DNA of 64,000 bases from positions 25,013 through 89,012 of the forward strand of contig JAMLJD010000007.1 of assembly GCA_023953775.1 (NCBI GenBank), given 5' to 3'. The translations under genes were made by a program, and so were the position numbers. The notes under the pieces are model-generated. The model worked only from the letters and a program-made list of their open reading frames with translations, made no database searches and had not been told where the DNA came from. Source of the DNA: Rhizobiaceae bacterium (GTDB lineage: Bacteria; Pseudomonadota; Alphaproteobacteria; Rhizobiales; Rhizobiaceae). Below, piece by piece: positions 38,090 to 50,209 of this stretch; within the stretch, counting starts at the first letter, position 1; every line of letters begins with the position of its first letter.

Positions 38090-40137
38090 ATGAAAACCTC
38101 TGGAACGACGCCGACGCCGAGCAGCTGGTGAAGCACTATGCCGAGAGCAATGCCTACCGCGATCTGGCGCTGCGGGTCTACACCACCTGGCTGCTCGGCG
38201 GCGATCCCGCCTCGTCCTGCACGGCGGCGGCAATATGTCGTGCAAGATCGCCGTCACGGATCTGCTGGGCGAAAGCTGGGACGTGCTGTGCGTCAAGGGC
38301 AGCGGCTGGGACATGGCGGTGATCGAGCCCGCGGCCTGCCGGCGGTCGTTTCCTGCACCGCTCCTGAAAGCGCGGTCGCTTGAAAGCCTGTCCGACGAGG
38401 ACATGGTCGCGCTCCAACGCGCCATCTGATCGATCCTGGCTCGCCCAATCCCGTCGGTCGAGACGCTTCTCCACGCCTTCCTGCCGCACAAATTCGTCGG
38501 GACCACACCCATTCGACCGCGGTTCTGGCGATCGTCGACCAGGACAACAGCGAAGAGCTGGAGCCGCGAGGTCTTCGGCCCGAAAATGGGGTTCGTGCCC
38601 GACATCAAGCCGGGCTTGATCTCGCCAAGGCTTCGCCGACATCTTCGACCGCGACCCATCCGTGGCAGGCCTGATCCTCGACAAGCACGGCACTACCTCG
38701 GCGACACCGCCGAGGACGCTCATGGCCGCATGATCGACTATGTGGACCTGGGCGTGAAGACTTATCGCCGCGCGGCAGAAGACGTATACAGCGGGTGTCC
38801 ATTCCGGCGTCGCTTGCCGCGCCCGAGGAGATCGCGCCGATCCTGCGCGGCGCGGTGGCGTTTGCCCGCGGCGAAGGCGGCTATGACCGCTTCGTCGTCG
38901 ATTTCCGCACCTCGACCGGGTCAGGCAGTTCCTGTCGCGCGCTGATCTCCAGCGACTCGCCGACACCGGCGTCAGCACGCCCGACCTCTCGATCCGGATC
39001 AAGACGGGGGCCGATGGTGCTCCCTCGCCCGTCGCCGGCGACATCCCCGCTTATGCAGAGCGCGTGCGCGATGTCGTCGCGGCCTATGTCGCCGACTACA
39101 CCGATCACTTCACCACCAACGATGCCCGCGACGACGTCAAGCGCACGATGCTCGATCCGATGCCGCGCCTGGCGCTGGTGCCGGGTCTCGGCATGTTCGG
39201 TTTCGGGCGCACGCGCAAGGATGCGCGGATCGCGTCTGATGTGGGCGAGATGTGGATCGAGGCCGTCGACGGAGCCGAGGCGGTGGGCCGCTTCAAGCCC
39301 CTGTCGAAGCCGGAGCTGTTCGAGCTCGAATACTGGTCGCTGGAGCAGGCAAAGCTTGCCGGCATGAAGCCCAAGGCGCTGACCGGCCAGGTCGTGCTGG
39401 TCACCGGCGGCGCCGGCGCGATCGGCACGGCGACCGCAAAGCTCTTCGCGGCGAACGGGGCGCATGTCGTCGTGGCCGACATCGATGCCGGCAAGGCCGA
39501 GGCGGTGGCGAAAGCCGCCGGCAATGCCTCGATCGGCGTCGCCTGCGACGTCACCGATCCGGCCTCCGTCCGCGCCGCTTTCGATGCCGCGGTCGCCGCC
39601 TTCGGGGGCGTCGACATCGTCGTTTCCAACGCCGGTGCAGCCTGGCAGGGCGAGATCGGCGAGCTCGACGACGCGGTTCTGCGCCAGAGCTTCGAACTCA
39701 ACTTCTTCGCGCACCAGTCGGTCGCCAGCAACGCCGTGCGCCTGTTCAAGCTGCAGGGCACCGGCGGCGCGCTTCTGTTCAACACCTCCAAGCAGGCGAT
39801 CAATCCCGGCGCGAATTTCGGCGCCTACGGCCTGCCCAAGGCGGCCACCCTGTTCCTGTCGCGGCAATACGCACTCGAATATGGCAAGATCGGCGTGCGC
39901 TCCAATGCCGTCAATGCCGACCGGATCCGCTCCGGCTTGCTGTCCGATGAAATGATCAGCAGCCGCTCGGCAGCGCGCGGCGTGTCGGAAAAGGACTACA
40001 TGGCCGGCAACCTGCTCGGCCTCGAGGTCACCGCCGACCACGTTGCGCAGGCCTTCCTGCACCACGCCCTGTCGGAGCGCACGACCGGCGACGTCACAAC
40101 GGTAGACGGCGGCAATATCGCCGCGACGCTGCGGTAA
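38090..40137 (+). pseudogene. Class II aldolase/short-chain dehydrogenase fusion (RhaD-type), 5' 40% frameshifted
   Basis: The aldolase half is recognisable as NLWNDADAEQLVKHYAESNAYRDLALRVY, GGNMSCKIAV, GSGWDMAVIEP, SPNPSVETLLHAFL with the zinc-ligand histidines, and LDKHG. The last frameshift is near 38920; from there the frame is clean. The dehydrogenase half has VLVTGGAGAIGTATAKLF, VSNAGAAWQGEIG and the catalytic YGLPK. About 682 residues in total, as in bifunctional rhamnulose-phosphate aldolase/dehydrogenases. No rhamnose isomerase is nearby; with MtnA and PNP present, a methylthio- or 5-deoxy-ribulose-1-phosphate substrate is possible (inference). Confidence 0.85.
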
Positions 40138-40201
40138 TGCGCAGGCGCGGCGCCCGTCCGGAGCTGGTGTGAGAGGCTTCGCTTCCCGGAGAAGTCTGGC
40201 G

Positions 40202-40747
40202 TCACGAAACCTGCTCAAAGCAGATCTCCTCGGCCTCGGCCTCGTTCAGCTTCACCTCCAGCAAGGCGCAGTATCGACCGTCATTGCGCGTTCGATGATG
40301 GGCGCATTCGCGGCAGATGCCGAAGGGTCGGTTGCCGCGGGATTGCAGAACGCGCTGCAGCAGCAGCTTCATCGAATGGGTGAGGTCTGTCGCTTCCGGA
40401 TCGCTATAGCTGGCGAGCGGCTGTTCGAACAGGGCGGCTTTGCGCAACGCTTCCAGCCCGGCCTCCGTCACGACGTACGAAATGCTACGCCGATCCGTTT
40501 CGGAGCGGGCCTCCGCGACATACCCCTTGCGGCACAGCGCCTTCAGGGTCTGTGAGACGGTGCCACGCGTCGAGGCAAGATACTCGGCAACCTGCGACGG
40601 CGCGCGCGAGAACCGATTGGCGCGGGCGAGATAGGCGAGCGCGGCATATTGCGAGGGATTGAGGTCGGCCGTCCATTCCTCCGCCGCCGCAAGGCGGCAG
40701 AGGCGATCAAGCAGGAAGCGGATCTCGTTCTGGCTATCGGTTGGCAC
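40202..40747 (-). CDS. MarR-family regulator with C-terminal cysteine cluster
   Basis: A 181-residue protein. Residues 20-105 form a MarR winged helix (LNPSQYAALAYLARANRFSR, SQVAEYLASTRGTVSQTLKALCRKGYV, wing SETDRRSISYVVTEAG). The last 40 residues carry Cys145, Cys148, Cys160 and Cys176 with His150 and His151, a spacing able to bind zinc or an iron-sulfur centre. It faces away from an exported-protein gene across a 91-base region with a strong palindrome, suggesting autoregulation and control of that gene. The link to a redoxin gene further downstream suggests redox or metal sensing; this is inference. Confidence 0.9.
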   Translation of the reverse strand: MPTDSQNEIRFLLDRLCRLAAAEEWTADLNPSQYAALAYLARANRFSRAPSQVAEYLASTRGTVSQTLKALCRKGYVAEARSETDRRSISYVVTEAGLEALRKAALFEQPLASYSDPEATDLTHSMKLLLQRVLQSRGNRPFGICRECAHHRTRNDGRYCALLEVKLNEAEAEEICFEQVS

Positions 40748-40756
40748 GATTCCGAT

Positions 40757-40802
40757 AATAGCGAGTCAATATTACCATTGCAATAATAGCGACTCGCTAT
40801 TA
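40757..40802. promoter_or_regulatory. Paired MarR-type operators
   Basis: A perfect palindrome TAATAGCGACTCGCTATTA (40784-40802, nine-base arms, one-base centre) is preceded by an imperfect copy, AATAGCGAGTCAATATT (40757-40773), whose left arm is identical. Centres are 28 bases apart. The pair occupies the short divergent region between the marR-like gene and the exported-protein gene, and is the obvious binding site for that regulator. Confidence 0.8.
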
Positions 40803-40838
40803 GTTTGCCCTCGTGTCCAAGCCAATTGGAGAACCGAC

Positions 40839-41588
40839 ATGAGACTTCGTATGGCAACCCCGGCAGCCCTGCTGCTTTCCGCCCTCCCTGCCCTTGCCGA
40901 CGGCGGCCACGCCATCCATCAGGACGGCGCCGTCATATCGCCGCAAGGCTCGACGAAGACGGCGTCCTTCGACATCCTCGCCGCCCATGTCCACCGTGAC
41001 GGGCGTATCGTGACCTTTCACATGACCACCGATGGCAAGGCCGGCGCGGTAACGCCCGAACCGGTAGGCGAGCTGGGCGGTGCGCCGGTCCATGCCTATG
41101 TCTGGCCGACGTCGCTCGATCCGTCGGTCGTTGGCTTCGAAGGCAAGACGGGTATTCTCGCCCTTGCCGCGACCAGCCATCCCGACTTCGACGATACACC
41201 GCTGTTCGACGAGAATGCCGATGGAGACCCGGCGAATGACGGGCTGGCGTGGCATAGCCACTGGGTCGTGCTGACGCCGACGGAAGGATGCGGCCCGGGT
41301 GCGCTCGGGGTCCGCGACATCCCCGAGGGCGAGGCGCCGGCCATGCCCGCGACCTGGCCCGGACTCCCCATCTACATCGACAGTCCGGGCTACACGCCGC
41401 TGTTCGACGGCCCTGAAGTGATTGTCAGCGTCCCGTTCGCCGATGCGTCGTTCGTCACCGGCGCGTCCTATGACGGGGTCACGTCGGCACTCAAGGTCAA
41501 CGCCAACATCCACGCACCGCTGTTGTGCGTCACCGATATATTCGATGTCGCCTCCGGGGATCTGAGCCTGCCCGGCAGGGTCAAGTGA
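40839..41588 (+). CDS. Exported protein of unknown function under MarR-type control
   Basis: 249 residues with a signal peptide (MRLRMATPAALLLSALPALA, cleavage expected near residue 20). The mature part is acidic with several conserved-looking elements: AAHVHRDGRIVTFHM, VHAYVWPTSLDPSVVGF, a FDENADGDPAND segment that resembles a calcium-binding loop, and WHSHWVVL. It may be a periplasmic metal- or ligand-binding protein. I do not recognise the family. The ATG at 40839 follows a GGAG site. It is the first gene of the unit divergent from the MarR regulator. Confidence 0.8.
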   Translation: MRLRMATPAALLLSALPALADGGHAIHQDGAVISPQGSTKTASFDILAAHVHRDGRIVTFHMTTDGKAGAVTPEPVGELGGAPVHAYVWPTSLDPSVVGFEGKTGILALAATSHPDFDDTPLFDENADGDPANDGLAWHSHWVVLTPTEGCGPGALGVRDIPEGEAPAMPATWPGLPIYIDSPGYTPLFDGPEVIVSVPFADASFVTGASYDGVTSALKVNANIHAPLLCVTDIFDVASGDLSLPGRVK

Positions 41589-41736
41589 TCGGAACGGTGC
41601 GCGGCTTCCGCAGTCGCGCCCCAGCGGGGTCCGCCGACCTTCGGGTTTCAGCGCTGCGACCCTCTCGATCCGGCATGACACCGCTCCAGCTGAACAGCTT
41701 CATCTCGATCAACAAGGCTCAAGGAGGAGATAGACC

Positions 41737-41973
41737 ATGCCCGACACCTGGCTCCCCCATCTTACGACGCAAACCCCGCAGGAGGGATTCGATCTCGCCA
41801 TCAAGCTGGCCCGGATGGCTGTGAAGATGACACAACCTGACGAGACCGTGCGCGGCGTGCTTCGCCCTCGCTATGCGACCGACACCGGAGACCTGATTGC
41901 CGCATCACATGTCGTCGCGGTTCATTTCGCGACGATTGCGGCGGCCAATCACTATTGGAGGAATACGCGATGA
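41737..41973 (+). CDS. Small protein of unknown function coupled to the redoxin gene
   Basis: A 78-residue protein (MPDTWLPHLTTQTPQEGFDLAIKLA at the start) preceded by an AAGGAGG site seven bases before the ATG, which argues for real translation. The composition is soluble with no signal peptide or cysteines. Its stop overlaps the next start (ATGA). The 148 bases between it and the exported-protein gene hold no other gene. Function is unknown. Confidence 0.72.
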   Translation: MPDTWLPHLTTQTPQEGFDLAIKLARMAVKMTQPDETVRGVLRPRYATDTGDLIAASHVVAVHFATIAAANHYWRNTR

Positions 41974-42503
41974 AGCTGGAGGCAGCACCGGACCTTGATG
42001 TGTTGCAATGGTTCAACACCAAAAAGCCGATCAGCCTCGCGCGCTTGCGCGGGAGTGTGGTTGTAATCGAGGCGTTCCAGATGCTGTGTCCCGGCTGCGT
42101 ATCATATGGCCTGCCGCAAGCTCGCGCCGTCCACGAGCATTTCTCGCGGGATCAAGTCGCGGTCATTGGCCTGCACAGTGTTTTCGAACACCATGACGCG
42201 ATGACACCGGTTACATTGCAGGCTTTCCTGCATGAATACCGCATTCCCTTCCCGGTGGGTGTCGACAAACCGGGTACTGGCTTTATGCCGAGGACCATGG
42301 CCGCCTATGGCATGCGTGGTACGCCAACGTTAGTCCTCATCGACCGGCAAGGTCGCCAGCGCGCGCAATATCTTGGTCACGTCCCCGATATGCGGATCGG
42401 TGCAAACATAGCAATGCTGTTGGCCGAGTCGCGGGATGCGGACACATGCGTATCAGCGGAACGCTGCGACGAATCGGGATGTAAAGCCGTCCGGGAAAGC
42501 TGA
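41970..42503 (+). CDS. Thioredoxin-fold (redoxin/TlpA-like) protein
   Basis: A 177-residue protein without signal peptide. The active-site pair is CPGC (Cys40, Cys43) in VVIEAFQMLCPGCVSYGL; the TlpA-like fold continues with VAVIGLHSVFEHHD and the cis-proline loop GMRGTPTLVLIDRQG. An extra tail carries three more cysteines (DTCVS, ERCDESGCK). CPGC differs from the usual thioredoxin CGPC. Translation is coupled to the small upstream gene (ATGA), with GGAGG nine bases ahead. It converges on dnaE. Confidence 0.88.
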   Translation: MKLEAAPDLDVLQWFNTKKPISLARLRGSVVVIEAFQMLCPGCVSYGLPQARAVHEHFSRDQVAVIGLHSVFEHHDAMTPVTLQAFLHEYRIPFPVGVDKPGTGFMPRTMAAYGMRGTPTLVLIDRQGRQRAQYLGHVPDMRIGANIAMLLAESRDADTCVSAERCDESGCKAVRES

Positions 42504-42584
42504 CATGAATGATTGAGTCGGATCACCTCCGACGCAAAAAATTCATGGAACCACGCTCAAGAACCTGCTTCCAATTGTCGGGAC

Positions 42585-46106
<3,522 letters not shown>

Positions 46107-46213
46107 TCGGCCCGTCCCCGCCAGTCGAGAATCTGTCTTCGCAGCGCCATTGTCGGCACCGCGCCGCGCCCGGTCCAGAGCCAATGCTGCCGTGACACAA
46201 CTTAGTTCGGCGT

Positions 46214-46885
46214 TCAGCGCGCGAAATGCGCTTTCATCTGGCCCGGCAGTTCGGCGGGCGTCGCGGCGATGAAGGTCGCACCGGCATCGCCGAGTTCCGC
46301 CCGGTCGCCGAACCCCCACAGCACGCCGACCGACGTGACACCGTTCTCGGTCGCGCCGACGATGTCGTGATGGCGGTCGCCGATCATCATTGCGTCGCCG
46401 GCGTCGCGTTTCTCGGTCGCGAGCACGTGGCGGATGAGATCGGCCTTCGACGCGTTGCGGCCGTCGGCCTCGCTGCCATAGACATGCGCGATATGGCGCG
46501 ACAGGCCGAAATGGTCGACGATGTCGCCGGCATAGGTGTGGAGCTTGGACGTCGCGACGACGAGCCTGAACCCGTCGTCGACGAGGCCGGCCAGAACCTC
46601 CGGAATGCCGTCGATCAGGCGGTTCTCGAACTTTCCCTCGGCCGAGTAGCGCTTGCGATAGAAGCCGACGGCCCGTTCGATCTCCTCCCGGTCGTCGGTG
46701 TCGAGCAGCGTGACGAAGGAGACGCTCAGCGGCGGGCCGATGCACCATCTGAGATCGTCGGCGTTCGGCGGCGTGCGCCCGAGCCGTTCCATCGCATAGG
46801 CGATCGACCGCGTGATGCCCTCGAACGGATCGGTCAGCGTGCCGTCGAGATCGAACAGAAGCAGCCGCCCGCCTGCGCCGGGCAT
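46214..46885 (-). CDS. HAD-family phosphoglycolate-phosphatase-like hydrolase
   Basis: 223 residues. Motif I is LFDLDGTLTDPFEG (Asp12, Asp14), the cap follows, motif II is VVATSKLHTYA, and motif IV with the metal ligands is MIGDRHHDIVGA. The pattern fits HAD subfamily IA with a PGP/GPH-type cap, so phosphoglycolate or another small phosphate ester is a likely substrate; other substrates are possible. It starts directly after the pccA stop, without a gap, so they form one transcript with dnaE possibly following. Confidence 0.9.
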   Translation of the reverse strand: MPGAGGRLLLFDLDGTLTDPFEGITRSIAYAMERLGRTPPNADDLRWCIGPPLSVSFVTLLDTDDREEIERAVGFYRKRYSAEGKFENRLIDGIPEVLAGLVDDGFRLVVATSKLHTYAGDIVDHFGLSRHIAHVYGSEADGRNASKADLIRHVLATEKRDAGDAMMIGDRHHDIVGATENGVTSVGVLWGFGDRAELGDAGATFIAATPAELPGQMKAHFAR

Positions 46886-48898
46886 TCAGGCGAATTCCAT
46901 GATGACGGCATCGACGGCCAGGCTGTCGCCCGGCTGGGCGTTGACCTTCGACACCGTCAGGTCGCGCTCGGCGCGCAGCACGTTTTCCATCTTCATGGCC
47001 TCGACGACCGCCAGCGTCTCGCCGGCCTTGACCTCCTGGCCCTCGCCGACGGCGATCGAGACGACGAGACCCGGCATCGGGCACAGGAGGAGTTTCGAGG
47101 TGTCCGGCGGCAGCTTCACCGGCATCAGCCGGTCGAGCTCCGCCGTCTTCGGCCGCATGACGCGCGCCTCGACGGACATGCCCTTCCAGGCGATCCGGGT
47201 GCCGTTCATGACCGGGCGCAACTGCGCCGAGATCGCCTGGCCGTCGACGATGCCGCGCCACACCGGCTCGCCCGGGCGCCAGCCAGACGCGACGTTGATG
47301 GTCCTGCCGCCGATGGCGAGATCCAGCTCCAGCGGGATCGACACCATGCCCTCGACGATCGCCGCGTCGAGATAGGTCTCGGTCCCGATCTTCACGGTCC
47401 AGTCCGGCTTGATCTCGCCCGAATGCGGCGCGAGCCTGCCCGTCAGCCGGTCCAGCCGGTCGCGGCGCAGCAGTTCCACCGCCGTCGCGATCGCCGCCAG
47501 CGTCGACAAATCGTCCTCACCGGGCTCGATCGGCGCGAAGCCGTCCGGATATTCCTCGGCGATGAAGGCGGTCGACAGCCGGCCCTCGCGCCAGCGCGGA
47601 TGCTGCATCAGTGCCGCGAGGAAGGGAATGTTGTGCTCGATGCCGTCGACGACGAAGGCATCCAGCGCGTCCGCCATGGCGTCGATCGCGGTGGCGCGGT
47701 CCGGTGCCCAGGTGCAAAGCTTGGCGATCATCGGGTCGTAGAACATCGAGATCTCCGAGCCCTCGGTGACGCCGGTGTCGTTGCGCACGATCACATCCCC
47801 GTCCCGTCCTTCCTGCGGCGGGCGGTAGCGGGTCAGCCGGCCGATCGACGGGAGGAAGCCCCGATACGGGTCTTCGGCATAGAGCCGGCTCTCGACCGCC
47901 CAGCCGTTCAAGGTCACGTCGCCCTGCGATATCGCCAGCTTCTCGCCGGCCGCGACGCGGATCATCTGCTCGACGAGGTCGATGCCGGTGATCAGCTCGG
48001 TCACCGGATGCTCGACCTGCAGCCGGGTGTTCATCTCGAGGAAATAGAAGTTGCGGTCCTTGTCGACGATGAACTCGACCGTGCCGGCGCTCTGGTAGTC
48101 GACGGCCTTGGCCAGCGCCACGGACTGCTCGCCCATCGCCTTGCGGGTCTCCTCGTCGAGAAACGGCGACGGCGCCTCCTCGACGACCTTCTGGTTGCGA
48201 CGCTGGATCGAGCATTCGCGCTCGCCGAGATAGATGGCGTTGCCATGCGCGTCGGCCAGCACCTGTATCTCGATATGGCGCGGATCGACGATGAACTTCT
48301 CGACGAAGATGCGGTCGTCGCCGAAGGAGGATTTCGCCTCGTTCCTGGACGACTGGAAGCCCTCGCGCGCCTCGGCCTCGTTCCAGGCGATGCGCATGCC
48401 CTTGCCGCCGCCGCCCGCCGATGCCTTCAGCATGACGGGATAGCCGATCTCGGAAGCGATCTTCACCGCATGGTCGGCATCGTCGATGACGCCGAGATAG
48501 CCCGGAACGGTGCTCACCTTGGCGGCGTTTGCGAACTTCTTTGATTCGATCTTGTCGCCCATCGCCTCGATGGCTTTGGGCTTGGGTCCGATGAAGACGA
48601 TTCCTTCCTTCTCCAGCGCCGCGCAGAACGAGGCGCGCTCGGACAGGAAGCCGTAGCCCGGGTGCACGGCCTCGGCGCCCGTCGCCTTGCAGGCCGCGAT
48701 GATCTTGTCGCCGACGAGATAGCTTTCGGCCGCCGCCGCCGGCCCGATATGCACCGCCTCGTCCGCCATCTCGACATGGACCGCGTTGCGGTCGGCGTCG
48801 GAATAGACCGCCACCGTCGCGATACCCATCCGGCGCGCCGTCTTGATGACCCGGCAGGCGATTTCGCCACGGTTGGCGATCAAAATCTTCTTGAACAT
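46886..48898 (-). CDS. pccA: Acyl-CoA (propionyl/acetyl) carboxylase biotin-containing alpha subunit
   Basis: 670 residues: biotin carboxylase domain (MFKKILIANRGEIACRVIKT; GGGGKGMRIAWNEAEA; EMNTRLQVEHPVTE), a middle BT-like domain, and a C-terminal biotinyl domain with the acceptor in EAMKMEN (Lys636). This fused layout is that of propionyl-CoA carboxylase alpha; related 3-methylcrotonyl or geranyl enzymes have the same form, and the beta subunit that would settle it is not nearby. The long fused form excludes AccC of fatty-acid synthesis. Confidence 0.9.
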   Translation of the reverse strand: MFKKILIANRGEIACRVIKTARRMGIATVAVYSDADRNAVHVEMADEAVHIGPAAAAESYLVGDKIIAACKATGAEAVHPGYGFLSERASFCAALEKEGIVFIGPKPKAIEAMGDKIESKKFANAAKVSTVPGYLGVIDDADHAVKIASEIGYPVMLKASAGGGGKGMRIAWNEAEAREGFQSSRNEAKSSFGDDRIFVEKFIVDPRHIEIQVLADAHGNAIYLGERECSIQRRNQKVVEEAPSPFLDEETRKAMGEQSVALAKAVDYQSAGTVEFIVDKDRNFYFLEMNTRLQVEHPVTELITGIDLVEQMIRVAAGEKLAISQGDVTLNGWAVESRLYAEDPYRGFLPSIGRLTRYRPPQEGRDGDVIVRNDTGVTEGSEISMFYDPMIAKLCTWAPDRATAIDAMADALDAFVVDGIEHNIPFLAALMQHPRWREGRLSTAFIAEEYPDGFAPIEPGEDDLSTLAAIATAVELLRRDRLDRLTGRLAPHSGEIKPDWTVKIGTETYLDAAIVEGMVSIPLELDLAIGGRTINVASGWRPGEPVWRGIVDGQAISAQLRPVMNGTRIAWKGMSVEARVMRPKTAELDRLMPVKLPPDTSKLLLCPMPGLVVSIAVGEGQEVKAGETLAVVEAMKMENVLRAERDLTVSKVNAQPGDSLAVDAVIMEFA

Positions 48899-49084
48899 GG
48901 ACGAAGGCGTTTCCCGGCGGTGTTTGCCTCTTCTTATGAGAGGCTCGGCAAATGCTCAAGCCTCGCCCGGACGTTCATCGGCTTTGCAGAAACGGATGAA
49001 TGGATCGGCGGGTTCGGCGGACTTGCCCTGAGACCCGATTGCTGAAACCTTGCGGGCAAAGAGATTCAGGAGGACGAGGATACG

Positions 49085-50209
49085 ATGAAGACACGTGCTG
49101 CGGTTGCCGTTGGTGCCGGAAAGCCGCTCGAGGTCATGGAGGTTGATCTCGAGGGGCCGCGCGAGGGCGAGGTTCTGGTCGAGGTGAAGGCGACCGGCAT
49201 CTGCCACACCGACGAGTTCACGCTGTCGGGCGCCGATCCGGAAGGCATCTTCCCGGCCATCCTGGGCCATGAGGGCGCCGGCGTCGTGGTCGATGTCGGC
49301 AAGGGGGTTACGAGCGTGAAGAAGGGCGACCACGTCATCCCGCTCTACACGCCCGAATGCCGCTCCTGCCCGTCCTGCCTGTCGCGCAAGACGAACCTGT
49401 GCACCGCGATCCGCGCAACGCAGGGCCAGGGGCTGATGCCCGACGGCACGTCGCGCTTTTCGGTCGGCGGCGAGAAGCTGTTCCACTACATGGGCTGCTC
49501 GACCTTCGCCAACCACACCGTGCTGCCCGAGATCGCGGTAGCGAAGGTCCATCCCGAGGCGCCGTTCGACAAGATCTGCTACATCGGCTGCGGGGTGACG
49601 ACCGGTGTCGGCGCGGTCATCAACACCGCGAAGGTCGAGATCGGCGCGACCGCGGCCGTCTTCGGGCTCGGCGGCATCGGCCTCAACGTGATCCAGGGGC
49701 TGCGGCTCGCCGGCGCCGACATGATCATCGGCGTCGACATCAACAACGACAAGAAGGCCTGGGGCGAGAAGTTCGGGATGACGCATTTCGTCAACCCGAC
49801 CGAAGTCGATGACGTCGTCGCCGAGATCGTCAACATGACCAAGCGCGGCGCCGACCAGATCGGCGGGGCGGACTATACGTTCGACTGCACCGGCAACGTC
49901 AAGGTGATGCGCCAGGCGCTCGAATGCTCGCATCGCGGCTGGGGCAAGTCGGTGGTCATCGGGGTCGCCGGCGCCGGCCAGGAGATTTCCACGCGGCCGT
50001 TCCAGCTCGTCACCGGGCGCAGCTGGATGGGCACCGCCTTCGGCGGCGCGCGCGGCCGCACCGACGTGCCGAAGATCGTCGACTGGTACATGGAGGGCAA
50101 GATCGAGATCGATCCGATGATCACGCACACGCTCTCTCTCGACGAGATCAACAAGGGCTTCGATCTCATGCATGAGGGCAAGTCGATCAGAAGCGTCGTC
50201 GTTTATTGA
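49085..50209 (+). CDS. adhC: S-(hydroxymethyl)glutathione dehydrogenase / class III alcohol dehydrogenase
   Basis: A 374-residue zinc enzyme that oxidises the formaldehyde-glutathione adduct (and reduces S-nitrosoglutathione). Seen: [20 protein letters not shown] (catalytic zinc Cys), [12 protein letters not shown], the structural zinc cysteines in [15 protein letters not shown], and the NAD motif [15 protein letters not shown] strong AGGAGG site precedes the ATG. The stop overlaps the TTG start of a GNAT gene; no S-formylglutathione hydrolase gene follows. Confidence 0.97.
   Translation: MKTRAAVAVGAGKPLEVMEVDLEGPREGEVLVEVKATGICHTDEFTLSGADPEGIFPAILGHEGAGVVVDVGKGVTSVKKGDHVIPLYTPECRSCPSCLSRKTNLCTAIRATQGQGLMPDGTSRFSVGGEKLFHYMGCSTFANHTVLPEIAVAKVHPEAPFDKICYIGCGVTTGVGAVINTAKVEIGATAAVFGLGGIGLNVIQGLRLAGADMIIGVDINNDKKAWGEKFGMTHFVNPTEVDDVVAEIVNMTKRGADQIGGADYTFDCTGNVKVMRQALECSHRGWGKSVVIGVAGAGQEISTRPFQLVTGRSWMGTAFGGARGRTDVPKIVDWYMEGKIEIDPMITHTLSLDEINKGFDLMHEGKSIRSVVVY

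Noticed and set aside
27680..38920. True gene decay or a mobile-element scar as cause of the broken genes
   Set aside because: No transposase, integrase, flanking repeats or deletions are visible, and motifs are conserved between the shifts; local sequence error is more likely, though reads are needed to prove it.
46107..47261. An N-terminal extension of the dnaE frame
   Set aside because: The extension overlaps the HAD phosphatase and pccA genes, and the PHP domain already begins near 46050.
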